DNA of 36,989 nt from Nereida sp965655635 (GCF_965655635.1 NZ_CBFHHE010000021.1:1-36989), one strand, 5' to 3'; positions 16,754 through 25,249 are shown, numbered from the stretch's first letter. Numbers and translations: made by a program. Notes: generated by a model from the sequence alone, not told the origin.

Positions 16754-17566
16754 ATGCGCTTTGCCTTTCTCTTGGTGTCATTTTTCCTTTCAGCGACGTT
16801 TTCGTTGGCGGAGGACACGCGGCTTAGCCAGTTTCAAACGGGTGACGACAACCGCGGTTTTGAAGGTGTGGGTCAGCTTGATATTTCTGGGACGGGCTTT
16901 TGCACTGGTGCTCTTATTACGCCGCAGGTGGTGCTGACCGCTGCGCATTGTTTGTTCGATAAAGACAGCGGCACGCGGATTGATCACCGTACGATCCGTT
17001 TTTTGGCAGGGCTGCGCAATGGGCGTGCGCAGAGTTACCGGCAGGTCACACGCGCTGTTGTTGCCGAAGGGTATGATTATTCCAACGCCACTCCTACGAC
17101 GCGCATCCGCATGGACATTGCTTTGTTGGAACTTGAGCGACCGATCCGTGACACACGCGTGAAACCCTTTTTGACGGACCGTTTGCCCAAGCGTGGGGAT
17201 AATGTTGGTGTTGTCTCATACGCCCATGACCGGGCAAGTGCGGCCTCAATCCAAGAGGTATGTGCAGTTTTGGGCAAGCAAGCCGGTGCGCTTGTGCTTT
17301 CCTGCGAGGTGGATTTCGGCAGTTCAGGAGCGCCGATTTTTCAGTTTCAAAATGGTATCGCAAAGATCGTTTCTGTTGTGTCTGCTAAGGCGGAAATGGA
17401 TGGGCAGGGCGTTTCTTTGGGTGCGAACCTGCAGCAAAACCTGGAAGGTCTTGCAAGCCGTCTGAACGCAGGCGAAGGGCACTGGAAAGGGCAATCGGGC
17501 GCGCGCAGCAAAACAATTTTAAGTGGTCAACGGTCCGAGACTGGCGCGAAGTTTATCAAACCTTAG
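16754..17566 (+). CDS. Secreted trypsin-like serine protease
   Basis: This is a 270-residue S1-family (chymotrypsin-fold) protease. An N-terminal signal peptide is evident (MRFAFLLVSFFLSATFSLAE, cleavage probably near residue 19), so it is exported to the periplasm or beyond. The catalytic triad is visible: His in LTAAHCLF, Asp in RMDIALLEL and Ser in FGSSGAPIF. The nucleophile context GSSG differs from the classical GDSGG, as in many bacterial trypsin-like proteins. I chose ATG 16754 over the TTG at 16739 because the signal peptide starts there. It is not an HtrA protease, as no PDZ domain follows. The substrate is unknown. Confidence 0.88.
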   Translation: MRFAFLLVSFFLSATFSLAEDTRLSQFQTGDDNRGFEGVGQLDISGTGFCTGALITPQVVLTAAHCLFDKDSGTRIDHRTIRFLAGLRNGRAQSYRQVTRAVVAEGYDYSNATPTTRIRMDIALLELERPIRDTRVKPFLTDRLPKRGDNVGVVSYAHDRASAASIQEVCAVLGKQAGALVLSCEVDFGSSGAPIFQFQNGIAKIVSVVSAKAEMDGQGVSLGANLQQNLEGLASRLNAGEGHWKGQSGARSKTILSGQRSETGAKFIKP

Positions 17567-17585
17567 CTGCGCACAACGTGAGGGG

Positions 17586-17618
17586 CTTGAAACGCTGCAA
17601 AGCCGTTCCCAACTAAAT
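17586..17618 (+). promoter_or_regulatory. Likely sigma-32 (RpoH) promoter of the small heat-shock gene
   Basis: CTTGAAAC (17586-17593) matches the RpoH -35 element, and CCCAACTAAAT (17608-17618), about 15 bases on, resembles the C-rich RpoH -10 element. The predicted transcript would begin at about 17622-17626, just where the first hairpin of the leader begins. Heat-shock regulation fits the downstream Hsp20 gene. Confidence 0.55.
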
Positions 17619-17621
17619 TTC

Positions 17622-17702
17622 ACGGTTGCCAGTACTGGGGCCGTAGAACTATTGGACCATGCCCAATCGGGATGGCCGCACATCTATCGCTTCTAGGAGG
17701 AT
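17622..17702 (+). promoter_or_regulatory. ROSE-like RNA thermometer in the hsp20 leader (candidate)
   Basis: Three hairpins follow the predicted start of transcription. The first pairs ACGG (17622-17625) with CCGT (17641-17644) and has an inner CCA/TGG stem. The second pairs CCAT and CCC (17657-17664) with GGG and ATGG (17669-17675). In the third, TCGCT (17687-17691) pairs with AGGA (17695-17698) of the Shine-Dalgarno with one bulged G, and ATC (17682-17684) pairs with GAT (17700-17702). The UYGCU-to-SD pairing with a bulged G is the hallmark of ROSE thermometers, which repress small heat-shock genes at low temperature. This is read by eye, with no folding computed. Confidence 0.55.
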
Positions 17703-17706
17703 ACCC

Positions 17707-18174
17707 ATGCGAACTCTTGATATGTCACCGCTTTACCGCGCCACCGTTGGCTTTGATCAGATTGCTGATTTGATGGACCGCGTCATGACGAATGACGCAG
17801 GCACACAAAGCTACCCACCCTATAACATCGAGAAAACCGACGAAGATGGATACCGTATTTCCATCGCTGTCGCAGGTTTTTCTGAAGATGATCTTGAGGT
17901 CGAGGTGAAGGAAAATGCTCTGCACATCACCGCCAGCAAACCCCAAGAAACCGCCAAGCGCACCTATCTGCATCGCGGGATCGCGACACGCGCGTTTTCG
18001 CGGCGGTTCCATCTGGCAGACCACGTTCGTGTAACAGGTGCGGTCCACAAGGATGGTATGCTGCACATTGATTTGCTGCGCGAAGTCCCCGAAGCTTTGA
18101 AACCGCGCCAAATCCCCATTCAAAGCCAATCGCCGGTTGCGTCTGACATGGTGGATGCGAAGGCTGTAAATTAA
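17707..18174 (+). CDS. Small heat-shock protein, Hsp20/IbpA type
   Basis: This is a 155-residue alpha-crystallin-type chaperone that holds unfolding proteins. The opening MRTLDMSPLYRATVGFDQI is that of bacterial class A (IbpA-like) Hsp20 proteins. The alpha-crystallin domain spans about residues 35-130 (YNIEKTDEDGYRISIAVAGF, then LHITASKP, then the GIATRAFSRRFHLADHV strand). A C-terminal I-x-I-type motif is visible as RQIPIQ. ATG 17707 follows a strong AGGAGG site at a good distance; the longer frame from 17659 would cover the leader hairpins and does not look like protein. It converges on the succinate-semialdehyde dehydrogenase gene. Confidence 0.94.
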   Translation: MRTLDMSPLYRATVGFDQIADLMDRVMTNDAGTQSYPPYNIEKTDEDGYRISIAVAGFSEDDLEVEVKENALHITASKPQETAKRTYLHRGIATRAFSRRFHLADHVRVTGAVHKDGMLHIDLLREVPEALKPRQIPIQSQSPVASDMVDAKAVN

Positions 18175-18201
18175 ACCACGCTATCAATCCCACTGAACAA
18201 C

Positions 18202-18243
18202 AAAAAAGGCGCAGCATTTCTATGTGCCGCGCCTTCGTTTTCC
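18202..18243. terminator. Bidirectional intrinsic terminator between hsp20 and gabD
   Basis: AAGGCGC (18206-18212) pairs with GCGCCTT (18229-18235), with a further GCA/TGC pairing inside. On the minus strand the stem is followed by TTTTTTG, a strong T-tract for the dehydrogenase gene. On the plus strand it is followed by CGTTTTCC, a weaker tract for hsp20. The position, between two converging stops, fits. Confidence 0.85.
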
Positions 18244-18257
18244 TGTCGTATCGTCGG

Positions 18258-19724
18258 TTAGACGGACATGCACATGTATTTCAGCTCAAGATATTCCTCG
18301 ATGCCGTGGTGGCTTCCTTCGCGACCAAGGCCCGACTGCTTGATACCGCCAAAAGGGGCGTTCTCGGTGCTGATGATGCCTGTATTGATGCCGACTATGC
18401 CGTACTCCAGCGCCTCTGCCACTCTGTAAACACGGCTCAGGTCTTTGGCGTAGAAGTAGCAGGCAAGGCCAAAGATCGTATCATTGGCCATCTCAATCAC
18501 CTCATCTTCGTCCTCAAATTTGAATAAAGGTGCCATCGGCCCAAAGGTTTCTTCTTGGCTAACTTTCATCTCTTGGGTGACGTCGGTCAAAATAGTGGGT
18601 GCAAAGAACAGCGGGCCAGTATTGTCACGTGAGCCGCCCATCAGCACTGACGCGCCTTTAGAAGTGGCATCGGCGATATGATCTTCGACTTTTTCAACCG
18701 CTTTGGCCGAAATCAGCGGGCCAAGGTCTGCGCCGTCAAAACCACTACCGATTTTCAATTTCGCCACTGCCGCTGCAAATTTCTGGGCGAAGGCGTCATA
18801 GACGCCGGCCTGCACATAAATGCGGTTTGCACAGACGCATGTTTGGCCGTTGTTGCGGAATTTGCACGCCATCGCGCCAATTACAGCTTCATCCAAATCT
18901 GCGTCATCAAATACGATGAACGGTGCGTTTCCACCAAGCTCCATAGAGCACTTCATCACTTGATCGGCGGCTTGAGACAGCAAAATGCGCCCCACAGCCG
19001 TTGAGCCGGTGAATGTCAATTTGCGTACGGTCGGGTTTTCGCAGAACTCTTTGCCCGTTGATGAGGCGTCAGATGTGGTCACCACTTGGAACAACCCTGC
19101 AGGCAGTCCGGCACGGGCGGCCAATTCACCGATAGCCAAGGCAGAAAGCGGTGTAAGTTCGGACGGGCGGGCCACAAATGCGCAGCCTGCTGCCAACGCG
19201 GGCGCCGCTTTGCGGGTGATCATTGCATTGGGGAAGTTCCACGGGGTGATCGATGCCGCAACGCCGATGGGTTGTTTGATCACTGTGATGCGCTTGTCCG
19301 CTTGGTGTCCGGGGATTGTCTCACCGTAGATGCGCTTTGCTTGCTCTGCAAAGAATTCCACAAATGAAGCGCCATATCCGATCTCTCCGCGTGCTTCGGC
19401 AAGTGGTTTGCCCATTTCTGCGGTAAGGATGATCGCGAGGTCTTCTTGCGCGGCCATCATCAAATCAAACCATTTCCGCAGAACTTGTGAGCGTTCCTTG
19501 GCGGCCAGTTTTGCCCATGCTTTTTGTGCGCTTTGTGCGTGCTCAATTGCGGCTGCAACTTGGGCGCGTGACAGATCTGCGACTTGGGCCACTACATCAC
19601 CCGTGGCAGGATCGGTCACATCAAACGTGCCTTCATCGCCATCCACCCATTCGCCGTTCACATAGGCTTGGGTCCGCAATAAAGCGGTGTCATTCAGGCG
19701 TGAAATCAGGTCTTGTATCCCCAT
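18258..19724 (-). CDS. gabD: NAD(P)-dependent succinate-semialdehyde dehydrogenase
   Basis: This is a 488-residue aldehyde dehydrogenase of the GabD type, which oxidises succinate semialdehyde to succinate, the last step of GABA breakdown. The catalytic Glu lies in MELGGNAPFIVFDDADLDEA and the catalytic Cys in NNGQTCVCANR (about residue 295), with TPWNFPNAM upstream as in GabD. The C-terminal INTGIISTENAPFGGIKQSG segment with GREG is also GabD-like; glutarate semialdehyde is a possible alternative substrate. I chose ATG 19724, preceded by GGAG, over a longer frame starting at 19790. No GABA transaminase gene is adjacent. Confidence 0.88.
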   Translation of the reverse strand: MGIQDLISRLNDTALLRTQAYVNGEWVDGDEGTFDVTDPATGDVVAQVADLSRAQVAAAIEHAQSAQKAWAKLAAKERSQVLRKWFDLMMAAQEDLAIILTAEMGKPLAEARGEIGYGASFVEFFAEQAKRIYGETIPGHQADKRITVIKQPIGVAASITPWNFPNAMITRKAAPALAAGCAFVARPSELTPLSALAIGELAARAGLPAGLFQVVTTSDASSTGKEFCENPTVRKLTFTGSTAVGRILLSQAADQVMKCSMELGGNAPFIVFDDADLDEAVIGAMACKFRNNGQTCVCANRIYVQAGVYDAFAQKFAAAVAKLKIGSGFDGADLGPLISAKAVEKVEDHIADATSKGASVLMGGSRDNTGPLFFAPTILTDVTQEMKVSQEETFGPMAPLFKFEDEDEVIEMANDTIFGLACYFYAKDLSRVYRVAEALEYGIVGINTGIISTENAPFGGIKQSGLGREGSHHGIEEYLELKYMCMSV

Positions 19725-19817
19725 TGGGAAAACTCCTCGTTCGTTTTTCTTGTTTGATGACACGGCGCGCGTAACCTGTCTAGCAACCACGGGCGTGCGT
19801 GAAGAAGGTATAGAGGC

Positions 19818-19895
19818 ATGACGGCGAATAGTGCGCGATATCTTTGGAGATGGGTGAGGCCATCAGGCTTGGTGCGCAAGGTACTCATGCAATGA
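19818..19895 (+). CDS. Possible 25-residue upstream ORF (leader peptide)
   Basis: A short frame (MTANSARYLWRWVRPSGLVRKVLMQ in two parts: residues 1-12 and 13-25) starts with ATG at 19818 and ends with TGA at 19893-19895. Its stop overlaps the next gene's ATG at 19892 in an ATGA arrangement, the usual sign of translational coupling. The ribosome binding site is poor and the peptide is not recognisable, so it may be chance. If real, it would be a leader peptide controlling the membrane protein that follows. Confidence 0.25.
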   Translation: MTANSARYLWRWVRPSGLVRKVLMQ

Positions 19896-20191
19896 GCTTG
19901 GGAGTGCTGTATTGGCTGGGTGTCGCCGTTCTGGCGGCGTATGTCGGTTGGAAAAACCTTGCGGACGATGTCACCCAACTTCGCAGTGTTGTGCGAACAT
20001 TGGGTGTCACACTTTTGTGGATGTTAGGGTGGCAAACGCTTCTTGCGCTGGCCTACCTTGGATTGCGGACGCAGGGTGCGGTTTTGTATGAGCTTCAAGT
20101 TGTCCTCTTGTTGAGTGCCACTGCTGCAATTATCTGGGTACCAGTAGGCGTAATCGCATATTTCGGACGCGCGCTGCGCGAACGGCGGTAA
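19892..20191 (+). CDS. Small membrane protein, unknown function
   Basis: This is a 99-residue protein that I do not recognise. Three hydrophobic stretches (about residues 3-20, 37-55 and 66-88) make it an inner-membrane protein, with a basic C-terminal tail (FGRALRERR). The start could also be ATG 19850, but 19892 has AAGG upstream, begins directly at the first membrane helix and overlaps the upstream short frame as ATGA. Two more small membrane-protein genes follow at 22- and 16-base spacings, indicating an operon. Confidence 0.6.
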   Translation: MSLGVLYWLGVAVLAAYVGWKNLADDVTQLRSVVRTLGVTLLWMLGWQTLLALAYLGLRTQGAVLYELQVVLLLSATAAIIWVPVGVIAYFGRALRERR

Positions 20192-20212
20192 CGGAAAAAG
20201 GCGGATTGAACG

Positions 20213-20470
20213 ATGTGGCGTATTTTAGTCTTGTTTCTTCTGGTGCTGACCGCGCTGTATGTGTGTCTGTTGATGTATTTTCGCACAGCACACCGCGAGC
20301 GGCTGATCACCAGATGGGCTTCTGAATTACGCGTAGGTGACCGCGATGCGTTCATCAATGAAGAGATGACCGGCTATATGAAGTTGCTCAAGGTGTGGCT
20401 GGCCGTGGTGATCTACATCGTCCCAATTGGTGTTGGTGCGACGCTGATTTACGTCCAGAATTTTATGTAG
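20213..20470 (+). CDS. Small membrane protein, unknown function
   Basis: This is an 85-residue protein I cannot name. It has an N-terminal membrane helix (WRILVLFLLVLTALYVCLLMY), a charged central stretch rich in Arg, Glu and Asp (about residues 24-55), and a second helix near the C-terminus (LAVVIYIVPIGVGATLIYV). Both ends of the chain are therefore on the same side of the membrane. It lies 21 bases after one membrane gene and 15 bases before the DUF1523 gene, so it is probably co-transcribed with them. Confidence 0.7.
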   Translation: MWRILVLFLLVLTALYVCLLMYFRTAHRERLITRWASELRVGDRDAFINEEMTGYMKLLKVWLAVVIYIVPIGVGATLIYVQNFM

Positions 20471-20485
20471 AAAAGAGCCTGTCTG

Positions 20486-21088
20486 ATGCGTTTCATTAAG
20501 TGGTCGATCCTTACCGTATTTTGGCTGAGCGTTGGCTCGGTTCTGTATTACAGTCTGCCACAGCGCGACATCGTTCAGATCAAAGGTACAGAGATTTTAC
20601 GCGCTGATTTGTCCGGCTGGAACCGCGTGTTCTATGCGCAATCCGACAGCGGCAATGACGCGACCCTTCAAAACCGTGACTTGCGGTTGATCAACACGCG
20701 CATGGCCCGCGAGCGGCCTTATGTATTTCGCAATGAAGATACGGGCTTTGGGGGCCCATTTTATTTCAAACTCGACAGCTCAAACCTACAGGCTGAAGCC
20801 CAGTCTGTTGAGCGTGATGAGTGGTACGCGGTGACCCACTACGGTTTGCGCAGTGAGTTTCTTTCGATCTACCCAAACGCGATCAGTATCAAGCGTGTCA
20901 CAGGGCCGGATGTACAGCTCATCCCGTGGTTCAACATCGTTTTCCTGACCATGCTCGCAGCCGTCTTTTGGGCCGTTTGGGTGCGGTGGCGTAGGTTCCG
21001 CGTTGCCAAGATTGATCCGCTTGGGGACGAAGTTGATGAAGGCCTTGATGGAACACGCACGCGCATCCGTGGCTGGCTTGGCCGTTAA
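20486..21088 (+). CDS. DUF1523 family membrane protein
   Basis: This is a 200-residue protein matching the DUF1523 family, whose function is unknown. The N-terminal helix (about residues 5-25) is followed by the family core: LPQRDIVQIKGTEI, then the RLINTRMARERPYVFRNEDTGF region with YFKLDSSNLQAEAQ, and HYGLRSEFLSIYPNAISI with KRV. A second membrane helix (about 155-175, FNIVFLTMLAAVFWAVWVRW) precedes a charged tail. Most of the protein is probably periplasmic. It closes the small-membrane-protein operon and converges on the aldehyde dehydrogenase gene. Confidence 0.88.
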   Translation: MRFIKWSILTVFWLSVGSVLYYSLPQRDIVQIKGTEILRADLSGWNRVFYAQSDSGNDATLQNRDLRLINTRMARERPYVFRNEDTGFGGPFYFKLDSSNLQAEAQSVERDEWYAVTHYGLRSEFLSIYPNAISIKRVTGPDVQLIPWFNIVFLTMLAAVFWAVWVRWRRFRVAKIDPLGDEVDEGLDGTRTRIRGWLGR

Positions 21089-21099
21089 ACCAAGCCGCG

Positions 21100-23424
21100 T
21101 TATTCGCCGTAAGGCACCCAGATATTTTTCACTTGGGTGGCATGCGCCAGTATCTGTTTCGTCTGGTCACGGCTCCAGTCTGTTTGTAGTCCGTTGTTGA
21201 CCCATGTGCGTTTTAGATTACCCACGGACGCGACTTCGACAGCCTTAGATACATTCGCGCTGCCGAAACTCCAGCAGGCCTCAATGCCCATGTGACCTGC
21301 AAGATGCGGCGCCAGTTCACTATGCGAGCCGGTTAAAATATTCACGACCCCCGCAGGGATATCTGACGTTTCCAACACTTGGATTAGATCTGTCGCTGCC
21401 AATGGAAAAGGCTCTGAGGCGCATAAAATAACGCGGTTGCCCATGGCCAATGCAGGGGCCAGCGTACTGATCAAACCCAACAGTGGCGCCTCATTGGGCG
21501 CGATAATCCCTATGGTACCGATTGGTTCATGCATTGCCATTGCCACGCCGCGCATGGGTACATCATGGATATTGCCGTCGTATTTATCTGCCCAAGCTGC
21601 CGCACTGAACAGGCGATCAAGAGACGCTGCGACTTCGGCTGCTCCGTCTTTGCCGCCCTGCATGGCGTCAAGGCGCGCGGCAAATTCACCGCTGCGCGCT
21701 GCCAGGTTTTCGGCAAGATAGTACAGAATTTGCGCGCGCAGGTGGCCTGTTGTTGCAGACCATGATTTTGCGGCTTGGGTGGCCTCGGCGACGTTGCGGA
21801 TATCTTTGCGGCTTGCCAAGCTGACGTGCCCCAAAAGGTCGCCTTTTTTACCGAATACAGCCTTTGAATATCCGCTGTCTGGACGTGCGTGTTTGCCGCC
21901 GATGTAAAGCTTGGCCGTTCGGTCGATCGCGTCAGCGGGAGCTGCATCACCGGTATAGGCGGTCAGGGTGCCAAGTGGTTTGCGCACAGTTTTCGGCTTT
22001 GTGTAAGCGCTGAGCCCTTCCCACCCGCCTTCGCGCCCAAAGCCGCTTTCGCGCACACCGCCAAAGCCACTGGCTGCGTCCATCATGTTCGTGCCGTTGA
22101 TCCAGACGATGCCGCTGACAAGCTTGGGAGCGATGTCTAGTGTGAGGTTGATGTTCTCCGACCACACAGAGGCGGCCAAGCCGTAACGGGTGTTGTTGGC
22201 AACTTCCACAGCCTCTGCGGGGGTGCGGAATGTCGTTGCGCAAAGCACAGGGCCAAAAATTTCCCGCTGCATCAAATCATCTGCCGGATGCAGGCCCGTG
22301 ATGAGTGTTGGGGGATAAAAACATCCCTCGGGGGCTGATGTTTGGAACAGCTCACCATCTTCGTTCGACGCCACAAGTGACTTGATCGTCTCAAGCTGCA
22401 CTGGATCAACGATTGCACCCACGTCGATTGATTTATCGAGCGGATTGCCCACGCGGAGCGCTTTCATGCGGGTTTTAAGGCGTGCATAAACATCATCTGC
22501 GATGCCTTCTTGAACCAACAGGCGCGAGCCCGCGCAGCACACTTGACCTTGGTTGAACCAAATCGCATCGACCAGCCCTTCAACAGCGCTGTCGATATCG
22601 GCGTCGTCGAAAATAATGTAAGGAGACTTGCCCCCTAACTCTAGGGTCAGGGCTTTGCTGGTGCCTGCTGTGGCTTCACGGATGATCCGCCCAACTTGCG
22701 TTGAGCCAGTGAATGCAATTTTGTCGACGTCTGCCGCCACGATCATTTCGCCTACTGCGGCATCACCGGTCACGATGTTCACAACGCCTTTGGGAACGCC
22801 CGCTTGTTGACAGATTTGGGCAAACAATAATGCGGTGAGCGTTGTGTATTCTGCAGGCTTCAGCACAACTGTGTTGCCCATTGCCAGAGCTGGCGCGATC
22901 TTCCAAGCCAACATCAATAGCGGAAAGTTCCACGGGATGATCTGACCGCAAACACCAAGTGCTTCGGCGTCAGGCAACTCGCTGCGCATCAGTTGCGCCA
23001 TGCCTGCGTGGTAATAGAAATGGCGCTGCGCCAAAGGCACATCAATGTCGCGGCTCTCGCGGATTGGTTTGCCATTATCAAGCGTTTCAAGAACAGCAAA
23101 AAGACGGCTGTGTTTTTGTAAAAGGCGCGCAATCGCATAAAGCACTTTTGCACGAGCGTGACCGTCTTTGGCCCATTTCGGTTGCGCCTTGCGGGCGGCT
23201 TTCACTGCGGCATCTACATCTGATTGATGCGCCTGACTAATCTGCGCCAGAGCCTCGCCGGTGGCGGGGTTTTTGCTTGCAAAGCCGTTGCTATGAACGG
23301 TGAAAGCGCCGTCAATGAAATGTCCGAATGCTGCGTTATGTTCGGCCAGCCACGCCATGGCTTCTGATGTGCTTTCAGGCGCGGTTCCGTAATCCATCGT
23401 TTCGAAAATGTCTTTTACTGTCAT
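21100..23424 (-). CDS. Double-length aldehyde dehydrogenase (two ALDH halves)
   Basis: This is a 774-residue protein, about 1.6 times the normal ALDH length. Residues 1-480 form a complete ALDH with the catalytic Glu in LELGGKSPYIIFDDADIDSA and the catalytic Cys near residue 295 in FNQGQVCCAGSRLL. Residues from about 500 on repeat the ALDH coenzyme-binding fold (PIGTIGIIAPNEAPLLGLIS, then LAPALAMGNRVILCASEPFP, NILTGSHSE), but the second half lacks the catalytic domain and its Cys. It follows deoC with a 3-base gap. DeoC produces acetaldehyde, so oxidation of acetaldehyde to acetate is a plausible role. This domain arrangement is often seen next to deoC in Rhodobacterales, as far as I recall. 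Confidence 0.88.
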   Translation of the reverse strand: MTVKDIFETMDYGTAPESTSEAMAWLAEHNAAFGHFIDGAFTVHSNGFASKNPATGEALAQISQAHQSDVDAAVKAARKAQPKWAKDGHARAKVLYAIARLLQKHSRLFAVLETLDNGKPIRESRDIDVPLAQRHFYYHAGMAQLMRSELPDAEALGVCGQIIPWNFPLLMLAWKIAPALAMGNTVVLKPAEYTTLTALLFAQICQQAGVPKGVVNIVTGDAAVGEMIVAADVDKIAFTGSTQVGRIIREATAGTSKALTLELGGKSPYIIFDDADIDSAVEGLVDAIWFNQGQVCCAGSRLLVQEGIADDVYARLKTRMKALRVGNPLDKSIDVGAIVDPVQLETIKSLVASNEDGELFQTSAPEGCFYPPTLITGLHPADDLMQREIFGPVLCATTFRTPAEAVEVANNTRYGLAASVWSENINLTLDIAPKLVSGIVWINGTNMMDAASGFGGVRESGFGREGGWEGLSAYTKPKTVRKPLGTLTAYTGDAAPADAIDRTAKLYIGGKHARPDSGYSKAVFGKKGDLLGHVSLASRKDIRNVAEATQAAKSWSATTGHLRAQILYYLAENLAARSGEFAARLDAMQGGKDGAAEVAASLDRLFSAAAWADKYDGNIHDVPMRGVAMAMHEPIGTIGIIAPNEAPLLGLISTLAPALAMGNRVILCASEPFPLAATDLIQVLETSDIPAGVVNILTGSHSELAPHLAGHMGIEACWSFGSANVSKAVEVASVGNLKRTWVNNGLQTDWSRDQTKQILAHATQVKNIWVPYGE

Positions 23425-23427
23425 GAG

Positions 23428-24402
23428 TTATCCAATCGGATGGCGGTGGGTGGCGGAGTAGCGCCCCGTTAGATGATGTTCGAGTTGGCGCTCGATGTCG
23501 CCAAGAAGGGAGGAAGCGCCAAAGCGGAACAGATCGGGCTGTAGCCAGCGGTCACCAAGTTCCTCTTTGATCATCGTTAGATAGGTGATTGCATCCTTAG
23601 CCTTTGAGATGCCACCTGCAGGTTTGTAGCCTACCATTAGGCCGGTTCTGGCGTGATAGGCCCGAATTGCCCTCAGCATCGTCAGGGTCACTGGTAAGGT
23701 CGCATTGACCGGCTCTTTGCCGGTGGATGTCTTGATGAAGTCAGAGCCTGCCATCATGCACACCAAGCTGGCGCGGGCGACATTGCGCAACGTGCCCAAC
23801 TCGCCTGTTGCAAGAATGGCTTTCATGTGGGCTGGCCCGCAAGCTTCACGCATGGCCTTTGTCTCATCATAAAGCGCCTGCCAGTTGCCTGTAAGGGCGT
23901 GACGGCGCGAGATGACGATGTCGATTTCACAGGCCCCCGCCTTTACGCTTTCGCGGATTTCTTCAAGCCTTAGGTGCAGTGGGGATAGGCCCGCAGGAAA
24001 GCCAGTTGAAACAGCTGCCACTAGAATGCCAGTGCCCTCAAGCGCTTTGACGGCGGTTTCAATCATGTCGTGGTACACACATACTGCGCCGGTCGTCAGG
24101 TTTGGCAGGCCGAAAGCATCCAGTGTTTGGGATGCGACGGGCTGTTTGGCCTTGGCGCACAGTCTGCGAACGCGCCCCTGCGTATCATCACCAGACAGGG
24201 TGGTCAGGTCGATGCATGAAACTGCTTTCAGCAACCAAGCGGCCTGATGGTCTTTCTTGACTGAGCGCCGCGCGGGCAGTGTTTTGGCGCGTCTCTCAAT
24301 CGCTGAGGTGTTGGCCTGAACGCTTGCGACCCAATCAAGATCAAGTGGGATACCATCATTGCGCGGCAGCGTGACGGAGGGAAGTTGAGACAGGGTTTGC
24401 AT
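23428..24402 (-). CDS. deoC: Deoxyribose-phosphate aldolase
   Basis: This is a 324-residue class I aldolase that cleaves 2-deoxyribose 5-phosphate to glyceraldehyde 3-phosphate and acetaldehyde. The family residues are visible: CEIDIVISRRHAL (conserved Asp), DFIKTSTGKEP (Schiff-base Lys) and VGYKPAGGISKAKDA (second Lys). The protein is longer than E. coli DeoC because of an N-terminal extension of roughly 60 residues, as in several alphaproteobacteria. ATG 24402 is preferred; the frame upstream to 24504 looks unlike protein. It is the promoter-proximal gene of a deoC-ALDH operon and diverges from rpe. Confidence 0.92.
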   Translation of the reverse strand: MQTLSQLPSVTLPRNDGIPLDLDWVASVQANTSAIERRAKTLPARRSVKKDHQAAWLLKAVSCIDLTTLSGDDTQGRVRRLCAKAKQPVASQTLDAFGLPNLTTGAVCVYHDMIETAVKALEGTGILVAAVSTGFPAGLSPLHLRLEEIRESVKAGACEIDIVISRRHALTGNWQALYDETKAMREACGPAHMKAILATGELGTLRNVARASLVCMMAGSDFIKTSTGKEPVNATLPVTLTMLRAIRAYHARTGLMVGYKPAGGISKAKDAITYLTMIKEELGDRWLQPDLFRFGASSLLGDIERQLEHHLTGRYSATHRHPIG

Positions 24403-24568
24403 GAATTTACGATGACGCCTTTGCCGAATTGGTGCAAGATTTGCCTCACCGATACACCCAAAGTGAAACGGTGCAAAGCGCGGCGATGACAGCTTATGCG
24501 ACAATTCCTAGCCAAAAGGGGTCGGGGGCGCTAAGAGCTTGCCAAACCCAAGCTGGAGTCTCTGCCCA

Positions 24569-25246
24569 ATGTCATTTGATCGCTCACTAAAAATCGCCCC
24601 GTCAATTTTGTCTGCGGATTTTGCCAATTTTGGCGCAGAGTGTGAGGCCGTTGAGGCGCAAGGCGCTGATTGGGTCCACGTGGATGTAATGGACGGTCAT
24701 TTCGTGCCCAACATCACATTTGGTCCCAGCACCTGCAAAGCGATCCGTCCGCACATCAAGGGTGTGATGGACGTGCATCTGATGATTGCGCCGGTTGATC
24801 CCTACATCGAAGCATTTGCCGAAAGCGGCGCAGATTTCATCACGGCGCACGTTGAGGCGGGTCCACACATCCACCGAACTTTGCAGGCAATCCGTGGTGC
24901 GGGTGCCAAAGCGGGAGTTGCGTTGAACCCTGCAACCCCTGCCAGTGCGGTAGAAGAGTTGCTTGATATGGTTGATTTGGTCTGTGTCATGACCGTGAAC
25001 CCTGGTTTTGGGGGGCAGTCGTTTATCGACATGACTGCAAAAGTTGCCAAGCTGCGCGCAATGATTGGTGACCGCCCAATTCATATCGAAATCGACGGCG
25101 GCGTGACCCCTGCTACGGCACCCTTGGTTGCCAATGCGGGCGCTGATGTGTTGGTGGCGGGTTCTGCAGTTTTCCGTGGTGGATCAGTTTCAAACCCCGC
25201 ACCTTATGGCGAAAACATTCGTGCGATCCGAGACGCCTGTGCCTAA
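24569..25246 (+). CDS. rpe: Ribulose-phosphate 3-epimerase
   Basis: This is a 225-residue TIM-barrel epimerase interconverting ribulose 5-phosphate and xylulose 5-phosphate in the pentose phosphate pathway. Visible motifs are IAPSILSADFANFG, WVHVDVMDGHFVPNITFGP (metal-binding His and catalytic Asp), MTVNPGFGGQSFI and IEIDGGVTP. The length is normal. The start ATG is preceded by GGAG; the longer frame from 24539 reads unlike protein. It ends 3 bases before the convergent glycosyltransferase stop. Confidence 0.96.
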   Translation: MSFDRSLKIAPSILSADFANFGAECEAVEAQGADWVHVDVMDGHFVPNITFGPSTCKAIRPHIKGVMDVHLMIAPVDPYIEAFAESGADFITAHVEAGPHIHRTLQAIRGAGAKAGVALNPATPASAVEELLDMVDLVCVMTVNPGFGGQSFIDMTAKVAKLRAMIGDRPIHIEIDGGVTPATAPLVANAGADVLVAGSAVFRGGSVSNPAPYGENIRAIRDACA

Positions 25247-25249
25247 GTC

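Noticed and set aside
24403..24568. tRNA or small RNA in the deoC/rpe divergent gap
   Set aside because: No cloverleaf or CCA-type end was seen; only a weak GGTG/CACC hairpin with a bulge.
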